Of a stretch of 64,000 nt of DNA, positions 33,007-41,640 are shown one piece after another. Made by a program: the position numbers and the translations under genes. The stretch comes from Streptomyces finlayi (GTDB lineage: Bacteria > Actinomycetota > Actinomycetes > Streptomycetales > Streptomycetaceae): positions 1,364,001 through 1,428,000 of the forward strand of contig NZ_CP045702.1 in the NCBI RefSeq assembly GCF_014216315.1. Direction: 5' to 3'. How positions within the stretch are numbered: position 1 is the first letter of the stretch; every line of letters starts with the position of its first letter. The notes under the pieces are model-generated. The model was not told where the DNA came from, ran no database searches, and saw only the letters and a program-made list of their open reading frames with translations.

Positions 33007-33104
33007 GCGTAAGGGGCCGGGCGTAAGGGGCCGGGCGTAAGGAGCCGGGCGTAAGGGGCCGGGCGTAAGGAGCCGGGCGTAAGGAGCCGGGCGTAAGGAG
33101 CCGG
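33007..33104. repeat. Seven tandem 14-bp repeats
   Basis: Seven consecutive units of GCGTAAGGRGCCGG (R = G in units 1, 2 and 4, A in units 3, 5, 6, 7) occupy exactly 98 bp. There are no spacers. The array lies between the CopD-like gene end (33124) and the pflB promoter. It looks like a minisatellite that can change copy number by slippage. Confidence 0.95.
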
Positions 33105-33123
33105 GCCTCGTCGTGGCCGCTGG

Positions 33124-33570
33124 TCAGGTGGTGGGCAGGGCGGTGGCGAGCAGGACCACGCCGAGTGAGCCGACGAGGGAGACGACCGCCAGGGCGCGAG
33201 CCAGGTCGGCGCGGCCCCTGGCATGGGCGATGCCGTGGCAGGCCGCGGCGAGCATCACCACCACGAAGAGGGCGAGTTTGGTCGCCAGGGTCCGGCCGTA
33301 GCCGGGTTCTGCGAGGGAAGCCCAGGTCACTCCCCCGTGCCAGGCCATGGCCCAGCCGGTGGCCAGCTGTACGGGCAGGAACACCGTCCCGGTCAGCATG
33401 CCGAACCGGCGGCCGGCCGCGGCGGTGAAGCGGTCCTTGGCTTCCGGGGCGAGCAGATGGCGGGCGAGCGGCAGGACGACAAGGGAGAGGGCCAGCTGGC
33501 CGCCGACCCACAGGGCGGCGCCTGCCACATGCGCGAACCGTACGAGGGACCACCAGCCGACGGTGTCCAC
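33124..33570 (-). CDS. CopD-like small membrane protein
   Basis: This 148-residue protein has four predicted membrane segments. It begins VDTVGWWSLVRFAHVAGAAL and contains WVGGQLALSLVVLPL and ATKLALFVVVMLAAACHGIAH. It resembles CopD/DUF4149-type integral membrane proteins, with His residues placed in helices as in haem or copper carriers. GTG 33570 shares one base with the TAG of the nitrite reductase gene, so the two are coupled. It may deliver electrons or copper to that enzyme; this is inference. Confidence 0.8.
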   Translation of the reverse strand: MDTVGWWSLVRFAHVAGAALWVGGQLALSLVVLPLARHLLAPEAKDRFTAAAGRRFGMLTGTVFLPVQLATGWAMAWHGGVTWASLAEPGYGRTLATKLALFVVVMLAAACHGIAHARGRADLARALAVVSLVGSLGVVLLATALPTT

Positions 33571-36218
33571 TACTTGCGCACCTCCACCATGCCGTGCGCG
33601 CCTGCTTCGGCGTGGCGCATGTCGTGGTCGACGAAGGCGTAGTGGCCGGCACCGGGGAATGTCGTCTCGACGAATCCGCCCTGCGCCGGAGCGAGGTCCA
33701 GGACCTGTGCGCCGCCCGGCTGACCCGGTTCCAGGAGATGGGCTCCTTCCTTGTACACGGTGTCGAACACGGTGCCGACGATGTGGAAGGCGATTGGGTC
33801 GCTGGGCCCCGCGGCGACCACCCAGAAGCGGGCCCGCTCACCGGCCTTCACCTTCAAGGGCTGCTGGGCGTACTGGTTGGCCACGCCGTTGAACGCCCAT
33901 GCGTCCGGGGTGTTCTCCCGCATCTTCGCCACCTGGGCGGTGCTGCCGGGGGTACCGAGGTAGAGCGCGGAGGAGACCAGCAGGTACTCGTGGTCCACCT
34001 CCGCCAGGCCGGGTGGGTCGATGACGACGGCGCCGTACATCCCGTTGCCGATGTGCTGGAGCATCGGTGTGGTGCTGCAGTGGTACAACCACGCTCCGGC
34101 CTTCTCGGCGCGGAAGCGGTAGACGAGTCGTTCGCCCGGGTCGAGGGTGCGCATGGGCCTGTCGGGGGCGAGGGCGCCGGCATGGAAGTCGATGCCGTGG
34201 CCCATGCCGGTGTCGTCGTTGACGAGCGTGATCTCGAAGACGTCGCCGACCTTGCCGCGCAGGGTGGGGCCGGGTGCGGTGCCGCCGAAGGTCCACATCT
34301 GCTGCCTCACGCCCGGAGCCACTTCGACCATGGTGTGCGCGGCGCGCAGTTCGGATGTGTGGACCGTCCCGCCGGGCGCGGGCGCCAGATCGGCGTCGCG
34401 TGCCCGCCAGCCGGTGGAGAAGTCCGCGGAGAGGTCCAGGCCGGTGCTGTCGGCGGCCGATGCGTGTCCCTCGTGTTCGCCGCTGTCCTTCGCCGTGCCG
34501 TCGTGGCCCTTGACGACGATGTCCATCGTCATCCCGGCCGCCTTGTGACCTGGCAGGGTGCACCAGGCCTCACGGTTCCTGGTGACCGGTCCGACATCCA
34601 GCACGCGGGTGTCGCCCTGGGCGAGCATCGGGGTGGCGGGGCCGTCCGCCACCTTGAGGTCGTGACGCCGGGCGTCGTCGTTGGTGACCTTCAGACGCAG
34701 GACGGTGCCTGCCGCGACCTCGATCCGGGCGGGGCGGACGCGCATGTCGGCGAGGGTGACGTCGACCGTGCGGGTCGCGGCGACGGCGCCGCCTCCCGTC
34801 GCGGAGGCGACCGCCGGTTCGTCGGTGTCCCCGCCGCTGTTGGCCACGAGCACAGCGAGAACGGTCAGGACGACGCCCGCGGCAGTGCCCCACACGGCGG
34901 GACGCCGTGACGCGCTGCCCGTGCCCGCGTCCCGCGAAGGTGCCCGGCCGCTGCGGACGAGGACGACCGTCGTCAGGACCAGGAACGTGGCGCCGGACAG
35001 AGCGGCCAGCAGCACGCCGGCCGTCGCGGCCGGGCCGGACAGCGGGAGCGCCGTGAGCGCGACACCGGTGTTGAGCGCCACCAGCCGTGGCAGCCGGCCC
35101 CGCTCCAGCACTGTCCGTACGGCCGCCCGGTCCTTGGGACCACTGCTGAGGACGACCGGCAGCAGATAGGTGAGCGCGCCGATCAGGATCTGCGCGACGA
35201 AGCCGATCAGCAGCACCGGGAGCAGAGCGTCGAACCCGGCCTGTGCTTCCGCGAGCGGCCGTGCGGCCAGCCATGCCAGATCCGTCGCCACCGCGATCAG
35301 CAGCCAGCAGGTGGCCGCGGCGATCATCCAGGCCGCCGCCGCGGAGACGGGCCGGCTGCCGCGTACGGTACGGACGAGGAGGTTGACGGCGAGGGCCGCT
35401 CCCCCGGCGTAGAGGGCGAGGCCCGCCGCGGCCGGCCGGCGGAGGCCGAGCGCCAGAGCGGCGACCGCCACCAGCAGTCCGCTGCCGGTGAGCCACAGCA
35501 CCCACCGCGACACCTTCGTGGTGCGGTCCTTCATCCGTACGCCCAGCACGGTCGGCCACAGCATGAACAGCGTGCCCAGGACGGGCAGACCGATCCAGCC
35601 GAGCAGAGTGACGTGGATGTGGGCCAGGCGCAGCCCGGCGTACCGGTCGGGCCCCCCGGCACCGCCGGTGGCCAGCAACCCGCCGAGGACGGCACCCGCG
35701 ATCAAGGCCGCCGTGGCCACCCGGTAGTAGGCGACGATCGGCTTGAGCCGCCCTCCGAGCGCACCCCGCCCGAGGCGGATCAGCATCACCAGATGTGCGA
35801 CGGCCGCGGCCACCAGCAGCGTGGCGGAGACAGCGGTCAGCGCCGGCGACGCGGTCCACATCCCGACGATCAGCCCGGCCACGGCGAGGTTGGCGGTCCC
35901 GAGCCGGGCGGCACTCCATCGTGCGTCGGGGACCTTGGCGTGCAGCAGGGCGACGGCGAAGTGCTCGCTCCAGATCAGGATGGCCGTGGTGACTGCGCCG
36001 AGCAGGAACATGTGCACGGCCAGCCACCGGGCCACCGGCAACGTCCCCTGCGCCGCGACCGCGAGCAGGGCCGCCGCCAGCCATGCCACGACCAGGACGT
36101 GGGCGCGCAGATGCCGGGCCTTCACACGCGAGGCCCTGAACCTGTTCGGGTACGTACCGGGCTCACTCCCGTTCCCGTTCCCGGTGCCGGTGGGCGGCCG
36201 GGCCTCGATGCTGGTCAT
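33570..36218 (-). CDS. Membrane-anchored cupredoxin-copper nitrite reductase fusion
   Basis: This 882-residue protein has three parts. Residues ~38-460 hold about 10-12 membrane helices resembling NnrS/haem-copper-oxidase-like membrane domains. Residues ~482-572 form a blue-copper domain with His519, Cys553 (WCTLPGH), His558 and Met563. Residues ~598-882 are a two-domain copper nitrite reductase with type-1 ligands His674, Cys714, His722 and Met727, type-2 His679, His713 and His812, and catalytic Asp677 in HGIDFHA. It should reduce nitrite to NO at the outer membrane face, with the cupredoxin relaying electrons. The ATG at 36218 overlaps the stop of a small upstream frame. It lies beside nar genes that supply nitrite. 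Confidence 0.85.
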   Translation of the reverse strand: MTSIEARPPTGTGNGNGSEPGTYPNRFRASRVKARHLRAHVLVVAWLAAALLAVAAQGTLPVARWLAVHMFLLGAVTTAILIWSEHFAVALLHAKVPDARWSAARLGTANLAVAGLIVGMWTASPALTAVSATLLVAAAVAHLVMLIRLGRGALGGRLKPIVAYYRVATAALIAGAVLGGLLATGGAGGPDRYAGLRLAHIHVTLLGWIGLPVLGTLFMLWPTVLGVRMKDRTTKVSRWVLWLTGSGLLVAVAALALGLRRPAAAGLALYAGGAALAVNLLVRTVRGSRPVSAAAAWMIAAATCWLLIAVATDLAWLAARPLAEAQAGFDALLPVLLIGFVAQILIGALTYLLPVVLSSGPKDRAAVRTVLERGRLPRLVALNTGVALTALPLSGPAATAGVLLAALSGATFLVLTTVVLVRSGRAPSRDAGTGSASRRPAVWGTAAGVVLTVLAVLVANSGGDTDEPAVASATGGGAVAATRTVDVTLADMRVRPARIEVAAGTVLRLKVTNDDARRHDLKVADGPATPMLAQGDTRVLDVGPVTRNREAWCTLPGHKAAGMTMDIVVKGHDGTAKDSGEHEGHASAADSTGLDLSADFSTGWRARDADLAPAPGGTVHTSELRAAHTMVEVAPGVRQQMWTFGGTAPGPTLRGKVGDVFEITLVNDDTGMGHGIDFHAGALAPDRPMRTLDPGERLVYRFRAEKAGAWLYHCSTTPMLQHIGNGMYGAVVIDPPGLAEVDHEYLLVSSALYLGTPGSTAQVAKMRENTPDAWAFNGVANQYAQQPLKVKAGERARFWVVAAGPSDPIAFHIVGTVFDTVYKEGAHLLEPGQPGGAQVLDLAPAQGGFVETTFPGAGHYAFVDHDMRHAEAGAHGMVEVRK

Positions 36219-36616
36219 GCCACTCCTTGACGTCGGGGCGAACCCTCGCCGGCGTTCTGGTGCGATGCGCTGCCGGCCGTGTGTCCACGGACCGGCCGGC
36301 CCTCGGCGCCGCTGCCGCCGGACACCAGCGCGGCCAGTTCGCGCTGGTACGGGAAGGAGCCGGGGACGTATCCGCACCACGGCTCCTCGGCATACGGGTC
36401 ACCGGTGAGGCCGTACGCCCGAGCGGGTTCCTGCCGCTGGGCGCCGGAAGCGTGCGCGAGACGCCGTTGACGGAGATCTACCGGGCTGTGTCCGGCCGCC
36501 CTGGAGTCAGGGCGGACGAGGCGGGCGGCCGGACGGTGACCGGGCCTGACCGTGCGCGGCAGCCATCGTCGGCGGCGGTGGAATCGGCCTCCAGGGTGGT
36601 CTGCGTCGTCGTGCAC
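36215..36616 (-). CDS. Small hypothetical ORF coupled to the nitrite reductase gene
   Basis: A 133-codon frame starting at GTG 36616 after AAGGAA ends with a TGA that overlaps the nitrite reductase ATG (ATGA at 36215-36218). The first half is Arg/His-rich and looks like out-of-frame sequence. The second half (EEPWCGYVPGSFPYQRELAA) looks more protein-like. I do not recognise it. It could be a frameshifted remnant or a leader gene. Confidence 0.3.
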   Translation of the reverse strand: MHDDADHPGGRFHRRRRWLPRTVRPGHRPAARLVRPDSRAAGHSPVDLRQRRLAHASGAQRQEPARAYGLTGDPYAEEPWCGYVPGSFPYQRELAALVSGGSGAEGRPVRGHTAGSASHQNAGEGSPRRQGVA

Positions 36617-36712
36617 GGTTCCTTCTTTCCTCGTGTGCTGCGGGGAGGACGGTGCGGGCACGCTGGTCGATCAACGACGGCGCGCCGTCTGAAAGACGGG
36701 AACGGCTTCCGG

Positions 36713-37543
36713 TCAGCGGTGGCTGAGCCTCAGCCGCCAGACCTCGGGGCCGCGTTCCAGGTACTCCACCGAGAACGTGCCGGGGCCGCGCTGCTCGATC
36801 TGGGCGAGCAGCGGCAGGGGGTCGTGCGGGGCGACCAGCACCATGGCGGTGCCCGCCGGGACGGCGTCGAGCGCGCCGAAGACCGTCGCGTGGCGCAGGG
36901 CGTGCGGCACCTCCCGCACGTCCAGTTCGGGTTCGGCCTCCTCCTCCTCGTCACCGCAGCCGCAGACTCCCCCGCAACCGCCGGTCTCCTCGGCCCGTTC
37001 CCGCGGGTCCTGTCCTTCCTCGGTGTTCTGAGCCCCTTCGGTGCCCGTGGCAGGCACGTCCCTCGCGAGCCGGCGGTGCGTGTCCGCGAGCAGCTCGGCC
37101 AGGGAGACCTCGGGCGTGATGGCGAGCAGGGGCAGCACGAGGCCGTTCTCCTTGGCCACGTGCTCCTCGAAGAGCACCTGCAGGGCCCTGGCGTCGGCCG
37201 CCGCGCCCGCCGGGCCGGATGCGGTGCGCAGGGCGTCGACGAGGGCGGTGAGGCAACGGTGTTCGCCGATCAGGCCCTCGATGAGCAGACGGGCCTCGGG
37301 CATGCCGTGGGCCACGGGGTAGAGCACGGCTTCCTCGGCCGCGGCGTGCGGCAGCAGCGAGCGGTCGCAGAAGGTGACGAGACCGGCGTGGATCTTCTCG
37401 GCGGCGCCCGGGTCGCGGTCCACGGCCGTGAGCAGCATCGTGACGCGTCCGGCCAGTTCCCCGGCCAGCCGGGCGTGGTGTGCCTCGGCGGCTTCGAGAG
37501 CCGTGGCGTCCTTGGGGTCCGAGGCGAGGGTGAGCACGCTCAT
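36713..37543 (-). CDS. Hemerythrin-DUF2249 fusion protein
   Basis: This 276-residue protein has a hemerythrin-like four-helix domain at ~20-150, with metal ligands in EAHHARL, LLPHAAAEEAVLYP and EHRCLTAL then LFEEHVAKEN. A Cys-rich linker follows (GGCGGVCGCG, ~190-200). The C-terminal DUF2249 domain covers ~205-276 (LDVREVPHALRHATVFGALD, ending WRLRLSHR). Such proteins bind diiron and are linked to NO handling or electron transfer near denitrification genes. It is divergent from narG and lies upstream of the nitrite reductase, so an NO-protection role is likely. Confidence 0.88.
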   Translation of the reverse strand: MSVLTLASDPKDATALEAAEAHHARLAGELAGRVTMLLTAVDRDPGAAEKIHAGLVTFCDRSLLPHAAAEEAVLYPVAHGMPEARLLIEGLIGEHRCLTALVDALRTASGPAGAAADARALQVLFEEHVAKENGLVLPLLAITPEVSLAELLADTHRRLARDVPATGTEGAQNTEEGQDPRERAEETGGCGGVCGCGDEEEEAEPELDVREVPHALRHATVFGALDAVPAGTAMVLVAPHDPLPLLAQIEQRGPGTFSVEYLERGPEVWRLRLSHR

Positions 37544-37866
37544 GGTCGTGTCTCCAGCAGGTCGGGCCGGCGCGGCCGGCCGATGCGGGTGGGCTGGCAT
37601 TCCGGTACCGACTCGCGGGGCGGATGCCGCGTCCGGCCGCAGAGAGCGGCCGGACGCTCGACCGAACCGGGTGCCCACGCGCCGTACGCGCCGCACCCGC
37701 GGCAGCCGGGGACGGGGAATTCGGCCGCCGGACGGGCACGGAACGCGGTGGCGCGGACGGGCACCTGCGGTTCGGTCATTGGCCAGCATGCACGCCAGGC
37801 ACCGTGGGCTCGCTCGCCGACCGGACCCGGCACAGTGCCATTGGTCCCTGTTACGCCCGGCCAGAT

Positions 37867-37903
37867 GGGGCCGGACGGTCATCCGGCAGGGACCGCCAGC
37901 CCA
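37867..37903. promoter_or_regulatory. Tandem OsdR/DevR-like boxes upstream of the first nar operon
   Basis: GGGGCCGGACGGTCA (37867-37881) and AGGGACCGCCAGCCCA (37888-37903) have centres ~22 bp apart. The proximal box is centred 45 bp before the narG ATG. The sequence CATAGC at 37925-37930 could be a -10 element just upstream of the ATG. The remaining part of the 37544-37940 divergent region shows no gene. Confidence 0.55.
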
Positions 37904-37940
37904 GGCACTCCCATGCCCGCGGCCCATAGCGTTCCCTGTC

Positions 37941-40900
37941 ATGGAGAACGAGCAGAACGCACGGCGCAAGGCGTCGCCCACCGGAGAAGGCTGGCCGCTG
38001 GCGGCCCGCAGACTGCTGACACGCCGCGAGGTGTCGGCCGACGGCCGGGCCGTGTTCGGCGAGGGCGACCCGAAGTGGGAGAGTTTCTACCGGGACCGGT
38101 GGGCCCACGACAAGGTGGTGCGTTCCACGCACGGGGTCAACTGCACCGGGTCCTGTTCGTGGATGGTGTACGTCAAGGACGGCATCATCACGTGGGAGCA
38201 CCAGGCCACCGACTACCCGTCCATCGGCACGGACTGCCCCGAGTACGAGCCCCGCGGCTGCCCGCGCGGGGCGTCGTTCTCCTGGTACACCTACTCGCCC
38301 AGCAGGGTCCGCTACCCGTACGTGCGCGGCGCGTTGCTGAAACTGTGGCGTGAGGCCCGCAAGCGCCTCGGTGACCCGGTGGCGGCCTGGGCCGAGATCA
38401 CCGGCGACCCGGCCAAGGCCCGCGCGTACAAGCGGGCCCGCGGGAAGGGCGGCCTGGTGCGCGCCGGCTGGGAGGAGGTCAGCGAGCTGATCGCCGCCGC
38501 CCAGGTGCACACCGTGAAGGAGTACGGCCCCGACCGCGTCGCCGGCTTCTCTCCGATCCCCGCGATGTCCATGGCGTCGTTCGCGGCCGGGGCGAGGTTC
38601 CACTCGCTGATCGGCGGCACCCTGCTGTCCTTCTACGACTGGTACGCCGACCTGCCGATCGCCTCGCCGCAGGTGTTCGGCGACCAGACCGACGTGCCGG
38701 AGTCCGCTGACTGGTGGAACGCCGGCTATCTGATCATGTGGGGCTCCAACATCCCCGTGACCCGTACGCCGGACGCGCACTTCATGACCGAGACCCGTTA
38801 CAACGGCACCAAGGTCGTCGCGGTCAGCCCCGACTACGCCGACAACGTCAAGCACGCCGACGAGTGGATGGCCCCGCACCCCGGCACGGACGGGGCGCTG
38901 GCGATGGCCATGGGCCACGTGATCCTGCGCGAGTTCCTCGTCGACCGCGAGGTCCCCTACTTCCAGGACTACATGCGGAAGTTCACCGACGCGCCGTTCC
39001 TGGTGACCCTGCGCGAACACGAGCACGGTCTCGTCCCCGACGGGTTCCTGACGGCGGCCGACCTGGGCCACGAGGAGGAGAACGCCCACTCCAAGACCGT
39101 TCTCCTCGACTCGGCCACCGGCGAACCGGTCGTGCCGAACGGCTCGCTCGGCTTCCGGTGGGGGGAGACGGGCGAGGGCCGCTGGAACCTCGACCTCGGC
39201 GAGGTGATACCCGAACTGACGCTGCTGGAGCGGGCGGAGGAGACGGCCGAGGTGGCACTGCCCCGTTTCGACGAGGGCGCCACCGAGGGTGGTTCCACCA
39301 TGCTGCGCGGGGTGCCGGTGCGCCGGGTCGCGGGGCGGCTGGTCACCACGGTCTTCGACCTGATGCTGGCCCAGTACGGTGTCGTACGCCCCGGGCTGCC
39401 GGGCAGCTGGCCCACCGGGTACGACGACGCGAGCCAGCCGTACACCCCGGCCTGGCAGGAGACGATCACCTCGGTCCCGGCGGTGCAGGCGGCGCGGATC
39501 GGCCGCGAGTTCGCCCGCAACGCGGAGCGCACCCAGGGCCGTTCGATGATCGCGATGGGTGCGGGCACCAACCACTGGTTCCACTCCGACACCATCTACC
39601 GGGCGTTCCTGGCGCTGACGACGATGACGGGCTGCCAGGGCGTCAACGGTGGGGGCTGGGCGCACTACGTCGGGCAGGAGAAGGTGCGCCCGGTCACCGG
39701 GCAGCAGCACCTGTCGTTCGCCTTCGACTGGCAGCGGCCCACGCGGCACATGGCGGGCACGTCGTACTGGTACCTCAACTCCGACCAGTGGCGCTACGAG
39801 GCGTTCGGACCGGATGAGCTGGCCTCGCCGCTCGGCAGCGGCCGGTTCAAGGGCAAGGCGTTCGCGGACACTCTCGCGCAGGCCGTGCGGCTGGGCTGGA
39901 CGCCCGGCCACCCCGGTTTCAACCGCAACCCCCTCGATGTGACGGACGAGGCAGCCGCCGCGGGCCGGCCGGTCGCGGAGCACATCGTCGACGAACTCAA
40001 GTCCGGCAGGCTGCGGTTCGCTGTCGAGGACCCGGACGACCCGGCGAACTTCCCCCGCGTGCTGACCGTGTGGCGGGCCAACCTGCTGGGCTCCTCCGGC
40101 AAGGGCAACGAGTACTTCCTGCGGCACCTGCTGGGCACCGACGCGGCCGTACGCTCCGAGGAGACCCCGCCCGAGGGGCGCCCGAAGGACGTGGTGTGGC
40201 GGGACGAGGCCCCCGAGGGCAAGCTCGACCTGCTGGTCACGATGGACTTCCGGATGACCTCCACCGGCCTGCTCTCCGACGTCGTCCTGCCGGCCGCGAC
40301 CTGGTACGAGAAGGACGACCTGTCCAGCACGGACATGCACCCCTTCGTGCACGCCTTCACCCCGGCCATCGCCCCGCCCTGGCAGGCCCGCACCGACTAC
40401 GACACCTTCCTGACCATGGCCGACAAGTTCAGCGAGCTGGCCGCCGAGCACCTGGGCACCCGTACCGACGTCATCGCCGTGCCGCTGCTGCACGACACCC
40501 CCGACGAACTCGCCCAGCCCGGCGGGACCGTACGGGACTGGAAGAACGGCGAGTGCGAGCCGATCCCCGGGCGCACCATGCCGAAGCTCGTCGTCATCGA
40601 ACGGGACTACGCGGCCGTGGCGCAGAAGATGCGCGCCATCGGCCCGCTGCTGGACACCCTGGGCACCACCACCAAGGGCGTCACCGTCCACCCGAACCAG
40701 GAGATCGACGAGCTGCGGCGTCACAACGGCGCCGTCAGGGAAGGGATCGCCGCCGGACGGCCCTCCCTCGCCACCGCCTCCGACATGTGCGAGGCGATCC
40801 TCGCCCTGTCCGGCACCACCAACGGGCGCCTGGCCACCGAGGGCTTCCGGGAGCTGGAGCGGCAGACCGGCAGCAAGGGCCTGGTGGAACTGGCCTCCGA

Positions 40901-41639
40901 ACGCGAGGCCGAGCGCATCACCTTCGCCGACACCCGCACCCAGCCGCGCGCGGTCATCACCTCGTACGAATGGTCGGGCTCGGAGACGGGCGGGCGCCGC
41001 TACTCACCGTTCGTCATCAACACCGAGCACAAGAAGCCCTGGCACACGCTCACCGGCCGCCAGCACTTCTTCGTCCAGCACGACTGGATCGCCGAACTGG
41101 GCGAGCAACTCCCCGTCTACCGACCTCCGTTGAACTCGCCACGGCACTACGGCGACGAGCACCTGCACGACAGCGGGCGCGCCGAGGTCACCGTCCGCTA
41201 CCTGACCCCGCACTCCAAGTGGTCCATCCACTCGAACTACCAGGACAACAAGTACATGCTCGACCTGTCCCGCGGCGGCCCGACGATCTGGATGTCCACC
41301 GAGGACGCCGAGAAGATCGGCGTCAAGGACAACGAGTGGATCGAGGCGTACAACCGCAACGGCGTCGTCGCCGCCCGCGCCGTGGTCACCCATCGCATGC
41401 CCGAGGGCACCGTCTACATGCACCACGCCCAGGACCGCAACGTGAACGTCCCGAAGACCGAGGTCAGCGGCAAGCGGGGCGGCATCCACAACTCCCTCAC
41501 CCGCCTCCTGCTCAAGCCCACGCATCTCGCGGGCGGCTACGCCCAGTTCACTTACGCCTTCAACTACTACGGCCCGACCGGCAACCAGCGCGACGAGGTC
41601 ACCGTCATCCGCCGCCGCAGCCAGCAAGTGGAGTACTGA
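37941..41639 (+). CDS. narG: Nitrate reductase alpha subunit (first operon)
   Basis: This 1232-residue molybdopterin enzyme reduces nitrate to nitrite with quinol electrons. The FS0 4Fe-4S ligands are His64, Cys68, Cys72 and Cys107 in HGVNCTGSCSW and PRGCPRG. The Mo active-site region FYDWYADLPIASPQVFGDQ and the terminal HHAQDRNVNVP/GNQRDEVTV region are conserved. Length is close to E. coli NarG (1247). No Tat signal is seen, so the catalytic side is cytoplasmic. The ATG at 37941 has no upstream Shine-Dalgarno, so the transcript may be leaderless. It heads narGHJI plus a VKOR gene. Confidence 0.97.
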   Translation: MENEQNARRKASPTGEGWPLAARRLLTRREVSADGRAVFGEGDPKWESFYRDRWAHDKVVRSTHGVNCTGSCSWMVYVKDGIITWEHQATDYPSIGTDCPEYEPRGCPRGASFSWYTYSPSRVRYPYVRGALLKLWREARKRLGDPVAAWAEITGDPAKARAYKRARGKGGLVRAGWEEVSELIAAAQVHTVKEYGPDRVAGFSPIPAMSMASFAAGARFHSLIGGTLLSFYDWYADLPIASPQVFGDQTDVPESADWWNAGYLIMWGSNIPVTRTPDAHFMTETRYNGTKVVAVSPDYADNVKHADEWMAPHPGTDGALAMAMGHVILREFLVDREVPYFQDYMRKFTDAPFLVTLREHEHGLVPDGFLTAADLGHEEENAHSKTVLLDSATGEPVVPNGSLGFRWGETGEGRWNLDLGEVIPELTLLERAEETAEVALPRFDEGATEGGSTMLRGVPVRRVAGRLVTTVFDLMLAQYGVVRPGLPGSWPTGYDDASQPYTPAWQETITSVPAVQAARIGREFARNAERTQGRSMIAMGAGTNHWFHSDTIYRAFLALTTMTGCQGVNGGGWAHYVGQEKVRPVTGQQHLSFAFDWQRPTRHMAGTSYWYLNSDQWRYEAFGPDELASPLGSGRFKGKAFADTLAQAVRLGWTPGHPGFNRNPLDVTDEAAAAGRPVAEHIVDELKSGRLRFAVEDPDDPANFPRVLTVWRANLLGSSGKGNEYFLRHLLGTDAAVRSEETPPEGRPKDVVWRDEAPEGKLDLLVTMDFRMTSTGLLSDVVLPAATWYEKDDLSSTDMHPFVHAFTPAIAPPWQARTDYDTFLTMADKFSELAAEHLGTRTDVIAVPLLHDTPDELAQPGGTVRDWKNGECEPIPGRTMPKLVVIERDYAAVAQKMRAIGPLLDTLGTTTKGVTVHPNQEIDELRRHNGAVREGIAAGRPSLATASDMCEAILALSGTTNGRLATEGFRELERQTGSKGLVELASEREAERITFADTRTQPRAVITSYEWSGSETGGRRYSPFVINTEHKKPWHTLTGRQHFFVQHDWIAELGEQLPVYRPPLNSPRHYGDEHLHDSGRAEVTVRYLTPHSKWSIHSNYQDNKYMLDLSRGGPTIWMSTEDAEKIGVKDNEWIEAYNRNGVVAARAVVTHRMPEGTVYMHHAQDRNVNVPKTEVSGKRGGIHNSLTRLLLKPTHLAGGYAQFTYAFNYYGPTGNQRDEVTVIRRRSQQVEY

Positions 41640-41640
41640 C

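Noticed and set aside
33007..33104. CRISPR-like array
   Set aside because: The 14-bp units are directly adjacent with no spacers, and no cas gene is present.
36227..38353. A 700-codon plus-strand open frame across the nitrite reductase upstream region and the start of narG
   Set aside because: It is antisense to the hemerythrin-DUF2249 gene and out of frame with narG, with no recognisable domain.
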